Of a DNA stretch of 64,000 nt, positions 26,145-34,749 are shown one piece after another. The DNA is from Lacisediminimonas profundi. Lineage in GTDB: Bacteria; Pseudomonadota; Gammaproteobacteria; Burkholderiales; Burkholderiaceae_D. The translations under genes and the position numbers were made by a program. The stretch covers positions 248,001-312,000 of the forward strand of contig NZ_VTTH01000002.1 in assembly GCF_008831265.1 (NCBI RefSeq), given 5' to 3'. The notes under the pieces were generated by a model. It saw only the letters and a list, made by a program, of their open reading frames with translations, made no database searches and was not told the DNA's origin. How positions within the stretch are numbered: position 1 is the first letter of the stretch; every line of letters starts with the position of its first letter.

Positions 26145-28089
26145 AGCTCGCAGATGGCGCTGCCGCAACGAAGCCGCATGCGTTGACCGGAATGAGCGGC
26201 GCGCGCAGCAAGAGGGCGGGAATCGACTCCGGCGCACCCGGACGGTGGAAATAAAAACCCTGGACTTCGTCGCAGCCTGCGGTTTTGAGATGAACCAGCT
26301 GCTCGCTGCTCTCGACGCCCTCGGCAACCACACGCAATCCGAGGTTATGCGCGAGGATGATGGTGGACGAAACGATCATCATGTCGCTGGTATCGTTGCG
26401 GATGTCCTGGACGAAGGAGCGGTCGATCTTGATGGCGCCCACCGGCAGGCGCTTGAGCTGGTTCAGGCTGGAAAAACCGGTGCCATAGTCGTCGAGCGAT
26501 ATCTTTATTCCGATCTGCTGGAGATTCAGCAATTGCTCCGTGGCGGAATGGGCATTTTCCATGAAGCAGCTTTCGGTCACCTCCAGTTCCAGCAGGCAGG
26601 GCGCGATGTCATGCGCCTCCAGTGCCTCCATTACCCGCCGTGACAGCGAGCCGTCGTTGAGCTGCCTGGCCGAGATGTTGACGGCCACCGGAACCACCGG
26701 CAATCCGGCGTCCTGCCAAAGCCGCAATTGCCGGCAGGCGGCATCGATCACCCATTCACCGAGCAATCCGATCAAGTCATTCGTCTCTGCCAGCGGTATG
26801 AATTCGCTCGGATAGATCAGTCCATGTTCCGGATGGCGCCACCTGACCAGCGCCTCAAGCCCGGCGATGGAAAAATCGGACAGCCTGACCCGTGCCTGGT
26901 AATGCAGGCAGAATTCATTTTCGCTGATAGCACGCCGGAAGCGTGACACCAGCTCGTAGCGGCGGGCGGTGGTTTCGTTGAGCGCGGGATCGCAGAACCG
27001 GAAATTTCCGCGGCCGCTTCCTTTTGCAAGGTACATCGCGCTGTCTGCGCGAGCCAGCAGCGTCGCCATGTCATTACCATCGCGCGGAGCGAGTGCGATG
27101 CCGATACTGGCGCTGATCTCGATGTCATGGCCTTCGATGTCGAGGAAGGGCGTGCATATGGCGTCGATCAACTTCCTGGCGAGCGCTGACATATGATCCT
27201 CGGACGGAAGCTCTGCAACCAGCAGGACGAATTCGTCCCCGCCGAAGCGGCCGAGCAGGTCGTATTCCCTGACCAGGCCGCGCAGGCGAACTGCCACTGC
27301 CTTGAGAAGCTCGTCGCCCACGGCATGGCCGAGGGTGTCGTTCACAGGCTTGAACTTGTCCAGGTCCAGGAAGAAGAGGGCGCAAAGTTTGCGGCTGCGC
27401 CGGGCGCGCGCCAGTTCCTTGTGCCCCAGCGCCAGGAATTCCATCCGGTTCGGAATTCCTGTCAGGTAGTCATGCGATGCGAGCTGGAAGGCGCGGTTAC
27501 GTTCTTCGCGCAGTTGCTCGATCAGATCCTGCTTTTGCCGCTGTGCGTGCTCCAGCTGGACGTAAAGTCGCTGCTTGCGGCCAAACACATGGATGATGGA
27601 AGCGGCGGCCAGGATGATCAGCAAGGAAGCAATCCCGGCCCGCAGATACTGGGTTTGATGACTCGCATGAAGTCCAGCACTGATCGCTTCGCGATCGCGC
27701 AGCACTGTAATTGCCAGGGATTCCTGCTCCTGCACCCGGATCCGGGTCTCCAGTCCGACAACGCAGATCAGCATGACTGCTAGCAGTCCAACAATCCTTC
27801 GGATGGTTTCCTCGGAAAATCTGAACTGGGTGCGGAATCGGGACGACGTACGAGAACTTTCCTGTGTCACGCATTGAACGATGCCGCGCATCTGGTTGAG
27901 AATGATGAGTGCATTGTCTATTTGCAACATTACTGCTTGATGACATTGCTGATATGGCATGACGGCGTGGCGCGCCATGGCGGTGCGTGGTGCCGGTTCA
28001 CCCAGCCAGTCGCATTCATCCCTTCGCAGCCATCCCGTCTCAGCCATCCCTTTGTTGCGCGGCCCTTTGTCCGATGCAGATTCCGTCAA
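26134..28089 (-). CDS. Membrane-associated GGDEF-EAL protein
   Basis: Up to 651 aa. Two membrane segments (~97-114 and ~151-168) enclose a short periplasmic loop of ~35 residues with no recognised sensor domain; a coiled stretch (~172-200) leads to GGDEF and EAL. GGDEF is intact at 283-287 with R274-E-Y-D277 as a likely I-site; EALVRW (412-417), NISARQL, EVTESCF and LDDYGTGFSS are kept, so both activities are possible. The start is uncertain: the longest frame uses TTG at 28089, while ATGs at 28047, 27930 or 27888 would still retain both membrane segments. It is divergent from the phospholipase D family gene. Confidence 0.88.
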   Translation of the reverse strand: MTESASDKGPRNKGMAETGWLRRDECDWLGEPAPRTAMARHAVMPYQQCHQAVMLQIDNALIILNQMRGIVQCVTQESSRTSSRFRTQFRFSEETIRRIVGLLAVMLICVVGLETRIRVQEQESLAITVLRDREAISAGLHASHQTQYLRAGIASLLIILAAASIIHVFGRKQRLYVQLEHAQRQKQDLIEQLREERNRAFQLASHDYLTGIPNRMEFLALGHKELARARRSRKLCALFFLDLDKFKPVNDTLGHAVGDELLKAVAVRLRGLVREYDLLGRFGGDEFVLLVAELPSEDHMSALARKLIDAICTPFLDIEGHDIEISASIGIALAPRDGNDMATLLARADSAMYLAKGSGRGNFRFCDPALNETTARRYELVSRFRRAISENEFCLHYQARVRLSDFSIAGLEALVRWRHPEHGLIYPSEFIPLAETNDLIGLLGEWVIDAACRQLRLWQDAGLPVVPVAVNISARQLNDGSLSRRVMEALEAHDIAPCLLELEVTESCFMENAHSATEQLLNLQQIGIKISLDDYGTGFSSLNQLKRLPVGAIKIDRSFVQDIRNDTSDMMIVSSTIILAHNLGLRVVAEGVESSEQLVHLKTAGCDEVQGFYFHRPGAPESIPALLLRAPLIPVNACGFVAAAPSASFSS

Positions 28090-28156
28090 CCCGGGATTCT
28101 CCTGACGCGCTAGACTCCACCAGCAGTTCCATCAATCATGGGCGGGCAGGTCTCTC

Positions 28157-29767
28157 ATGGCGATACCATCTTCCGGCACGATCTTCTGGTGCGCCACCGG
28201 CAGGGCAGTCCTTGCCTGCTTGCTGGCACTCGTGATGGCCGGATGCGCGGCATTGCCTTCGCTGGATGCGCGCAAGCCAATCGTACCGACCGGAGATACC
28301 GGTAATACGACGCTGGGTCGCGCGGTAGCCAGGCTTGCAAGTGCCCATCCCGGCCATTCGGGAATCTATCCTCTGCCGGATGCCGGCGACTCATTCGCGG
28401 CGAGGATACAGCTGGTCGATGCCGCCGAGCGCTCGATCGACGTGCAGTCCTACATCTGGCGCAACGACCACTCCGGATCGCGGCTTTTCCAGGCTCTTCT
28501 GCGAGCAGCCGATCGCGGGGTGCGTGTCAGGATCCTGCTGGACGACAACAACACCTCGAGCCTGGACGTGGTCCTGGCCGACCTTGCTGCCTGCCGCAAT
28601 ATCGAAGTCAGACTGTTCAATCCTTTCACGCTGCGGCGGGCGCGCTTGCTCAACTACCTGACTGAATTCGGCCGGTTGAACCGTCGCATGCACAACAAAT
28701 CCTTCACGGTCGACAATCAGGCGACGATAGTCGGTGGGCGCAATATCGGCGATGCCTATTTCGATGTCACCGACAGCACCACCTTTGCCGATATGGACGT
28801 GATGGCCGTTGGTCCGGTGGTCAATGAAGTTGCGCGCAGCTTCGCGCAATACTGGACCAGCGACTCGGCCTATCCGGCCGAGTCCTTGTTGCCGCCTGCC
28901 GTTCCGGGGCGACTTGACGAGACCCTCGTCATGGCATCGGATGAGGGAGGCGACAAGCTGACTTCGGCAGAGGATGTGCTTGCTGCCCATGCCTATCTGG
29001 ATGCATTGAGGCAGTTGCCGATTGTGAAGGACCTGCTGCGGGGAAGCTTGTCGCTGGAGTGGGCACCGGTGGCATTGGTGGTCGATGCGCCGGCAAAAGG
29101 CCTGGGCCAGGCCGCGGAGAGCGAGTTCCTGATCAGCCGCTTCCGGGAGATGGTCGGCAAGCCGGAGCGAAGCCTGCATATCATCTCGCCCTATCTGGTG
29201 CCGACGGCCGGGGCCGTGAAGAATTTCACCGCATTGGCCCGAGCGGGGATCAAGGTCCGGATACTGACCAATTCGCTGGAAGCGACCGATGTCTCGATCG
29301 TTCACGCCGCGTACGCAAAATGGCGCTTGCCCCTGGTGGCTGGCGGCGTCGAGTTGTTTGAAATGAAACGTCTAGCGGGAATGCCGCAACGGCCAAAGCA
29401 CCGGCTGCTTCGCGGCAGCTTGCCTACCAGCAGTGGCACCAGCCTGCATGCGAAGGTAATGGCGATCGATGACACCCGTTTCTTTGTCGGATCGTACAAC
29501 CTCGACCGCCGCTCCCGCGACACCAATACCGAAATGGGCTTCCTGATCGACAGCCCGGTACTGGCCAAGCGCCTGGCCAATGCGTTCCTCACGGCTATTC
29601 CGAGCACGTCTTATCGTGTCGGGCTGAGGGAATCAGGGGGATTGCAATGGACCGAGCAGAAGGATGGGGTGCCTGGCGTGGTGCATGATGCTGAGCCAGG
29701 CAGGTCGGTCTGGAGCGGGATCGGGCAGGATTTGCTTACTGTGCTGCCGCTGGATTTTCTGTTTTGA
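28157..29767 (+). CDS. Phospholipase D family protein, ClsC-like cardiolipin synthase
   Basis: 536 aa with two HKD motifs: H179-x-K181-x4-D186 in RMHNKSFTVDNQATIVGGRN and a second in TSLHAKVMAIDDTRFFVGSY-N. This arrangement and SIDVQSYIWRNDHSG are typical of ClsC/YmdC-type cardiolipin synthases, which join two phospholipid head groups by phosphatidyl transfer. The N-terminal VMAGC (Cys30) resembles a lipobox, which would make it a membrane-anchored lipoprotein facing the periplasm; the -3 Met is not ideal. Other PLD-family phosphodiesterases cannot be excluded. ClsC in E. coli works with the neighbouring YmdB; no such partner is adjacent here. Confidence 0.88.
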   Translation: MAIPSSGTIFWCATGRAVLACLLALVMAGCAALPSLDARKPIVPTGDTGNTTLGRAVARLASAHPGHSGIYPLPDAGDSFAARIQLVDAAERSIDVQSYIWRNDHSGSRLFQALLRAADRGVRVRILLDDNNTSSLDVVLADLAACRNIEVRLFNPFTLRRARLLNYLTEFGRLNRRMHNKSFTVDNQATIVGGRNIGDAYFDVTDSTTFADMDVMAVGPVVNEVARSFAQYWTSDSAYPAESLLPPAVPGRLDETLVMASDEGGDKLTSAEDVLAAHAYLDALRQLPIVKDLLRGSLSLEWAPVALVVDAPAKGLGQAAESEFLISRFREMVGKPERSLHIISPYLVPTAGAVKNFTALARAGIKVRILTNSLEATDVSIVHAAYAKWRLPLVAGGVELFEMKRLAGMPQRPKHRLLRGSLPTSSGTSLHAKVMAIDDTRFFVGSYNLDRRSRDTNTEMGFLIDSPVLAKRLANAFLTAIPSTSYRVGLRESGGLQWTEQKDGVPGVVHDAEPGRSVWSGIGQDLLTVLPLDFLF

Positions 29768-29796
29768 TTTCGGGCGAACTATTGTTGGTGATTTTT

Positions 29797-29997
29797 TTGG
29801 TGGCTTGCGGTTCGTTTGGCTGGGTTTGATGGTTGTCGTTGTGAAGCCGGGAGACACCCCGGCTGGTGTGTTCCTTTCTTTTGGAAAAAGAAAGGAACCA
29901 AAGAAAAGCAGGTCAAAACCCACTTGGCCAACGCCCGCTTCGAACGCCAACCAGACTCGGACGCCTGGGCCGAACCAGTGCGACCTTCGCGAGGAAA
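29797..29997 (+). repeat. Structured ~200-bp repeat, copy A (inverted relative to copy B)
   Basis: Non-coding repeat that matches the reverse complement of 30409-30606 over nearly its whole length by eye. Shared blocks include GGCTTGCGG, GAAGCCGGGAGACACCCCGG, AAAACCCACTTGGCCAACGC, CCAACCAGACTCGGA and GTGCGACCTTCGCGAG. It contains two internal hairpins: GCCGGG/CCCGGC (29846-29863), and a 13-bp stem at 29870-29882 with 29886-29898 (arms GTTCCTTTCTTTT and AAAAGAAAGGAAC). No credible protein is encoded. Confidence 0.85.
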
Positions 29998-30214
29998 GCC
30001 CTGCCACACGTTCGCCTCTGACCGGGATCAGTCAACCCGCTTCAATGCCGCCGACCGCACACCACCGCTCGTTGACTCCCAATTGTTTTCGAAGCCGCTA
30101 ATTGATTCTTCAGGTTGGGCTGCCAAGGGGCGCGGGTACTCCGGGCATCTCTGCTGTTCTTTGCCCGACTTTGAACAGATCCCCTCCGTCGCTTGTTTGC
30201 AGCCTCGGCATTGC

Positions 30215-30274
30215 TGGGGTCAGGTCTTGACTTTTACTGCACAATCGTTCGGTACATATCAAGATCTGACCCCA
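30215..30274. repeat. 60-bp hairpin with near-perfect 16-bp inverted repeats
   Basis: TGGGGTCAGGTCTTGA (30215-30230) and TCAAGATCTGACCCCA (30259-30274) are inverted copies matching at 15 of 16 positions around a 28-nt centre. The GGGGTCAG...CTGACCCC pattern recalls palindromic intergenic elements linked with REP-associated (Y1) transposases in betaproteobacteria, but that link is from memory. It sits midway between repeat copies A and B. Confidence 0.7.
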
Positions 30275-30408
30275 TATTCGCTGATCTCATATTCGGTCGC
30301 TTGTTTGAAGCTTCGAAAAAATTTAAGAGTCAACGGTGCGCCGGGCATCGGTATAAGACACTTCATGGGGTTGGCTGATTAGGTAAGCGGCGTACAGCCG
30401 AGGGATCA

Positions 30409-30606
30409 TTTCTCGCGAAGGTCGCACTGGGTTAGCCCAGACATCCGAGTCTGGTTGGCTATCGGAGGGGGGCGTTGGCCAAGTGGGTTTTGAATTTGGT
30501 TTCTTTGGTGACTTTCTTTTCCAAAAGAAAGTTACACACCTGCCGGGGTGTCTCCCGGCTTCACAACCACAACCACCAAACCCAGCCACACCACCCGCAA
30601 GCCAAA
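30409..30606 (-). repeat. Structured ~200-bp repeat, copy B (inverted relative to copy A)
   Basis: Reverse-strand counterpart of 29797-29997. The stem at 30511-30520 with 30523-30532 (ACTTTCTTTT / AAAAGAAAGT) differs from copy A by a paired C:G to A:T change, so pairing is preserved although sequence changed. Short indels and substitutions elsewhere show it is an old copy. The 411 bp between the copies hold the 60-bp hairpin and no gene I can support. Confidence 0.85.
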
Positions 30607-30747
30607 GAGCCGCAAAACCGCAAAACGGCAAAACCACCGAGCCAGAACGCTACAAGCGCCCACCAAGGCGGATGGACTCCAATAGCGTCATACCGGAGTT
30701 GAAGTTGTGCAGCATCTCGCAGTGCCAATGACAAACGTGCAGGCCTG

Positions 30748-31677
30748 TCACCCCAACCACCTCGCCCCCGGCCACTTCCCCTGATCCACCACCGCTTTGA
30801 TCTGCGTGCGCAACTCGTTCGCCGCGCACCGTATCGCAACCGACGGGCTTGAATTGGCGCGTCGTCCCAGGACGATGCGGCGATCCAGGTCCGGTTGGGT
30901 GATCGGCGCCGCCGTCAGCAGTTTGCTCGCAAGATCCTCCGCCACCGCCACGCTCGGCAGCAAGGTATATCCCAGCCCGTTCATCACCAGGTTCTTCTGC
31001 ACGTTCATCGCATTCGTCTCGGCGGCAATGGTCAGCGGTATCCCTTGCTCCTCGCAAGCCTTGTCGATCAACAGCCGCAAGCCATGCGGCAGGCTGGGCA
31101 ATATCATCGGCTTGTTTTCCACGAAAGCCAGCGGCACCGGCCGCGACGGATCAAGGTCTGCGCCTGCCGGCCCGACCAGGTACAGCACCTCGTCCAGCAA
31201 GGGCTCGGTTTCGAGCGCGGCAGAAGGCTTCGGGTCATACAACATGACGACGTCGACTTCGCCGGCTTCCAGCCATTTCTGCAAATAGCCTGCATAGCCG
31301 GTGGCGATCCGTACCGACAGCCGCGGGTACTGCCGCTTCAGCGAGATCACCAGCGGTGCCGCCAACAGGTCGGCAGTGCTGGGCAGCAGGCCGATCGTGA
31401 CAGCGCCGGTCACGGTGCCGGGGACCGGCGCGATCTCGGCGGCGGCCTGGTCCAGTTCACGCAAGGCGCGGCGCGCATGCTCCACCAGTATCTGGCCCGC
31501 CTCGGTCAACTCCATGCCACGCCGGCCGCGCGAGAACAGGGCCGCGCCCAGGTGTTCTTCCAGCATGCGCAGCTGCCGCGATACCGCGGGCTGGACTATG
31601 TGCAAGGCTTCGGCCGCGCGCGACACGCTGCCGGTATCTGCGATCGCGAGCAGTGCGCGCAGCTGTTTGATATCCAC
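30748..31677 (-). CDS. LysR-family transcriptional regulator
   Basis: 309 aa. N-terminal winged helix-turn-helix at about residues 1-60 (MDIKQLRALLAIADTGSVSR, AAEALHIVQPAVSRQLRMLE), then a LysR substrate-binding domain (~90-295; for example VTIGLLPSTADLLAAPLVIS). Start is GTG at 31677, following GGGGAA. It is transcribed divergently from the thiamine-diphosphate enzyme cluster starting at 31882, the classic layout for a LysR activator with its target operon, with the ~200-bp gap as the shared control region. The inducer is unknown. Confidence 0.92.
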   Translation of the reverse strand: MDIKQLRALLAIADTGSVSRAAEALHIVQPAVSRQLRMLEEHLGAALFSRGRRGMELTEAGQILVEHARRALRELDQAAAEIAPVPGTVTGAVTIGLLPSTADLLAAPLVISLKRQYPRLSVRIATGYAGYLQKWLEAGEVDVVMLYDPKPSAALETEPLLDEVLYLVGPAGADLDPSRPVPLAFVENKPMILPSLPHGLRLLIDKACEEQGIPLTIAAETNAMNVQKNLVMNGLGYTLLPSVAVAEDLASKLLTAAPITQPDLDRRIVLGRRANSSPSVAIRCAANELRTQIKAVVDQGKWPGARWLG

Positions 31678-31881
31678 TTGTATTCCCCATTGCCTTCAGG
31701 CCGGCTGGCACCATCGCTGGCGGCTTGCAGGGCATCGCTGCCCCGCTTTTGCCGCATTTTGTCCCGCACTGCCGATGCTGGTATGCCGAAAATTGATCGA
31801 AGCCGGTCGTTTTCTTGATTGGACACGCCATTCTGCCATTCCTATCATGTGCCTTTCCCTGAATTGATACTAAATATAAAC

Positions 31882-32415
31882 ATGAGTGGAGCAGATACTG
31901 CGGTCCTGCCGTGGCAGGAAGAGATCTTCAGCATCCTGAAGGAAGGCGGAGTCAGGCAGGTCGCCTACGTGCCGGATGCAGGCCATGCGCACGTGATCCG
32001 TCGGGTGCATGCAGATCCCGACATGCGCCCGGTGGTGCTGACCACCGAGGAAGAGGGCGTGGCAGTGGCTTGCGGCGCCTGGCTTGGCGGCCAGCGCGCA
32101 GCCTTGCTGATGCAAAGCAGCGGCGTGGGCAATTGCATCAACATGCTGTCATTGGTTCAGAACTGCCGTTTTCCGTTCTTCACCATCATCACCATGCGCG
32201 GCGAATGGGCAGAGTTCAATCCCTGGCAGGGGCCGATGGGCCGCGCCACCCAGGCATCGCTGGAGCTGATGGGCGTGACCGTGCTTCGGGCCGACACGCC
32301 GGAGCAGGTCGCCGATACGGTAAGTGCCGGATTCGACATGGCCTTCCAGGCGGGCGACGCGGTCGCCGTGCTGCTGTCGCAAAAACTGATCGGGCGGAAA
32401 AAATGGGTGAAGTGA
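31882..32415 (+). CDS. Thiamine-diphosphate enzyme, pyrimidine-binding (alpha) subunit, sulfopyruvate/phosphonopyruvate decarboxylase-like
   Basis: 177 aa, a free-standing TPP pyrimidine-binding domain. The activating glutamate lies in LTTEEEGVAVACGAW (about E57/E58), and QSSGVGNCINMLSLVQNCRF resembles the alpha part of sulfopyruvate decarboxylase (ComD) and phosphonopyruvate decarboxylase. The cofactor diphosphate-binding half is encoded by the next gene, so the two should assemble. ATG at 31882 has no clear ribosome site and an AT-rich leader. Its stop TGA overlaps the beta start (TGATG). The 2-oxo acid it decarboxylates is not evident. Confidence 0.8.
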   Translation: MSGADTAVLPWQEEIFSILKEGGVRQVAYVPDAGHAHVIRRVHADPDMRPVVLTTEEEGVAVACGAWLGGQRAALLMQSSGVGNCINMLSLVQNCRFPFFTIITMRGEWAEFNPWQGPMGRATQASLELMGVTVLRADTPEQVADTVSAGFDMAFQAGDAVAVLLSQKLIGRKKWVK

Positions 32416-32438
32416 TGGGTGAAGCGATGGGTGAAGCG
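32403..32438 (+). repeat. 12-bp tandem repeat at the alpha/beta gene junction
   Basis: Three head-to-tail copies: ATGGGTGAAGTG (32403), ATGGGTGAAGCG (32415), ATGGGTGAAGCG (32427), followed by the relic ATGGATCAAAAC (32439). In the beta frame each copy starts with ATG, and each copy supplies GGTGA a few bases before the next ATG, so several starts are possible. In the alpha frame the single T in copy one makes the TGA stop; copies two and three would read CGA there. Confidence 0.9.
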
Positions 32439-33035
32439 ATGGATCAAAACATGGACAGCCGTGCGGTCGATCGCCGCGAATTCGTCGCCAGTCTGCTGGC
32501 TGCCTGCCCGCAGGCGCTTGTCGTGACCGGGCTCGGCTCGCCGGCCTATGACGTGTTTGCGGCCGGGGACCGGCCTGAAAACTTTTACTTGTGGGGCGCG
32601 ATGGGCGGCGCTGCCGCAATTGGCCTCGGACTGGCATTGGCCCAGCCAGAACGCAGCGTGCTGGTGATTACCGGCGACGGCGAGGCCCTGATGGGCATCG
32701 GCGCGCTGGCGACCATCGGCGTGCAGCGGCCGCCCAATCTGGGCATTGTCATCCTGGACAACGGTCATTTCGGCGAAACCGGCATGCAGCGCAGCCACAG
32801 CAGCCTCGGCACCAACCTGTCATCGGTGGCACGGGCCTGCAGCATCGCCGATGCTTTCGACGTCAGCGACATGGATTCGGTGGCGGCCATTGCGCGCCGC
32901 TCGGGCCAGCGCGAGGGGACCTTCCTGGCCAGGGTGGCGATTCGCGCCGAAGAAAAACCGCGCGCATTGCCTTCGCGCGACGGCGCTTTTGTCAAGGAGC
33001 GGTTCCGCACGGCGCTCGGCTTGCCGACATTTTGA
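32415..33035 (+). CDS. Thiamine-diphosphate enzyme, diphosphate-binding (beta) subunit
   Basis: About 206 aa; free-standing TPP diphosphate-binding domain. The Mg/TPP motif runs from VITGDGEALMGIG to IVILDNGHFGETG (GDG...N). MGGAAAIGLGLALAQP precedes it as in decarboxylases of the ComE type. The start is ambiguous because in-frame ATGs occur at 32403, 32415, 32427, 32439 and 32451 within a 12-bp tandem repeat; 32415 forms TGATG with the alpha stop and I use it. Together with the alpha chain it should form a 2-oxo-acid decarboxylase in the cytoplasm. Confidence 0.8.
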   Translation: MGEAMGEAMDQNMDSRAVDRREFVASLLAACPQALVVTGLGSPAYDVFAAGDRPENFYLWGAMGGAAAIGLGLALAQPERSVLVITGDGEALMGIGALATIGVQRPPNLGIVILDNGHFGETGMQRSHSSLGTNLSSVARACSIADAFDVSDMDSVAAIARRSGQREGTFLARVAIRAEEKPRALPSRDGAFVKERFRTALGLPTF

Positions 33036-33053
33036 TCGGGCACGCACCAATAC

Positions 33054-34730
33054 ATGGCTAAACAAAAAATTACCGGCCGCGATGCATTCCTGCAGCTGCT
33101 GGTCGATGAAGGTGTGACCCACCTGTTCGGCAACCCCGGCACCACCGAGCTGGCGATCATGGAAGCGGTGCCGCAATTTCCGCAGCTGAAATACGTGCTG
33201 GGCCTGCAGGAATCATGCGTGCTTGGCATGGCGGACGGCTTTGCCCGCGCCTCCGGCAAGCTGGCGGCAGTCAACCTCCACTGCATGCCGGGCCTTGGAC
33301 ACGCGATGGGTGCGCTGTACAGCGCAAAATTCTCGGGCTCGCCGTTGATCATCACCGCCGGACAGTATGAGATCGGCTATGGCCTGACCGAGCCCTTGTT
33401 GTACGAGCCGCTGGTGCCGGTGGCGCAGCCGCTGGTCAAATGGTCGTTCGAGGTGACCCGGATAGAAGACTTGCCGCGCGTGATCCGGCGCGCCGCCAAG
33501 ATCGCCATGACGCCGCCCATGGGGCCGGTGTTCATCAGCCTGCCCGGCAGCGTGCTGGACCAGGAAGCAGAGATCGATCTCGGAACGCCGACGCGGGTGG
33601 ATGCCGCCAACCGTCCCTCCGACGACACCATCACGCGCATGGCCGAGCGCCTGTTGCGGGCTGAAAACCCGGTCATCATCGCCGGCCGCGAACTGGCCAG
33701 CCACGGCTTGTTCGAGGAAGCCGGCGAACTGGCCATGCTACTCGGCGCAGCGGTTTACCAGGAGCCGGTACCGTATAACGCCCGCTTTCCGTCCGATCAT
33801 CCGGCCTGCATGGGCGACCTGACCCGCAACCAGGAAAAGGTGCGTGCCACGCTGCTGCCGCACGACTTGCTGTTGTGCCTGGGCGCGGACCTGCTGCGCA
33901 TGTCGCCCTACAGCCCGGTCGAACCGCTGCCGGATGGCATGCCGGTGATCCACGTCACCGAACGCGACTGGGAACTGGGGAAAAATTACCCGACCGAGAT
34001 GGCGCTGCGGGCCGATGTCGGCGAAACCCTGCGCGCGCTGCTGCCGGTATTGAAGGCACTGCGCACGCCCGCCATGGCATCGCGGGCAGAGCAAAGGCTG
34101 GCCACGATTTCTGCGCGCAACTGGAGCGCCAGGCGCGAGCAGGCGCGCACGGTCGCGCGGGCGGCGGCGTCGGCGCAACCGATCGATCCGCGCTATCTCA
34201 TGCTGGAACTGGTCGCGGCGCTGCCGGCCAATGCCATCGTGGTGGAGGAAGCATTGACCTCAACCATCGCGCTGACCAACCTGCTGCCAGCCAGCGACCC
34301 GCACAGCTTTTACGGCCTGGCCAGCGGCGGCCTTGGCTTTGCCGTTCCGGGCGCGGTCGGGATCAGCCTGGCGCAGCCGGGGCGGCCGGTGGTGGCCGCG
34401 ATCGGTGACGGCAGCTCGCTGTACAGCATCCAGGCGCTGTGGAGCGCGGCCCATCTCGGCTTGCCGGTCACCTATGTGATCCTGAACAACCGCAGCTACC
34501 GTATCATCAAGGAGCGCTTGCTGGCGGGCCGCAAGACAGACCGCTTCACAGGAATGGATTTCCGCGATCCGCCGCTGGATTTCGTGGCGCTGGCATCCGG
34601 TCTCGGCATGCAGGCGCAACGCATTACCGAGCCGGCGGACCTGCGTCACGTATTGCAGCAGGCTGTCGCCAGCGGCAAGCCGAACCTGATCGAAGTCATG
34701 ATCGACGACGGTTTCGGCAACTCAAAATAA
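33054..34730 (+). CDS. Thiamine-diphosphate enzyme, benzoylformate decarboxylase-like
   Basis: 558 aa full-length TPP enzyme with three domains. N-terminal pyrimidine domain with catalytic Glu53 in LGLQESCVLGMADGFARA and FGNPGTTELAIMEAVP; central domain; C-terminal TPP motif AIGDGSSLYSIQALWSAAH ending VILNNRSYRIIKE. Overall it is closest by eye to benzoylformate decarboxylase (MdlC) and related decarboxylases, but the substrate residues cannot be judged here. It follows the alpha/beta decarboxylase genes by 18 bp and precedes the Bug protein gene by 19 bp, so it belongs to the same operon. Confidence 0.87.
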   Translation: MAKQKITGRDAFLQLLVDEGVTHLFGNPGTTELAIMEAVPQFPQLKYVLGLQESCVLGMADGFARASGKLAAVNLHCMPGLGHAMGALYSAKFSGSPLIITAGQYEIGYGLTEPLLYEPLVPVAQPLVKWSFEVTRIEDLPRVIRRAAKIAMTPPMGPVFISLPGSVLDQEAEIDLGTPTRVDAANRPSDDTITRMAERLLRAENPVIIAGRELASHGLFEEAGELAMLLGAAVYQEPVPYNARFPSDHPACMGDLTRNQEKVRATLLPHDLLLCLGADLLRMSPYSPVEPLPDGMPVIHVTERDWELGKNYPTEMALRADVGETLRALLPVLKALRTPAMASRAEQRLATISARNWSARREQARTVARAAASAQPIDPRYLMLELVAALPANAIVVEEALTSTIALTNLLPASDPHSFYGLASGGLGFAVPGAVGISLAQPGRPVVAAIGDGSSLYSIQALWSAAHLGLPVTYVILNNRSYRIIKERLLAGRKTDRFTGMDFRDPPLDFVALASGLGMQAQRITEPADLRHVLQQAVASGKPNLIEVMIDDGFGNSK

Positions 34731-34749
34731 AATTTATCAAGGAGACCCC

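Noticed and set aside
29768-30747. Several 60-188-codon open frames in the repeat region
   Set aside because: They run through inverted repeats and hairpins, have no ribosome sites or family features, and are on both strands at once.
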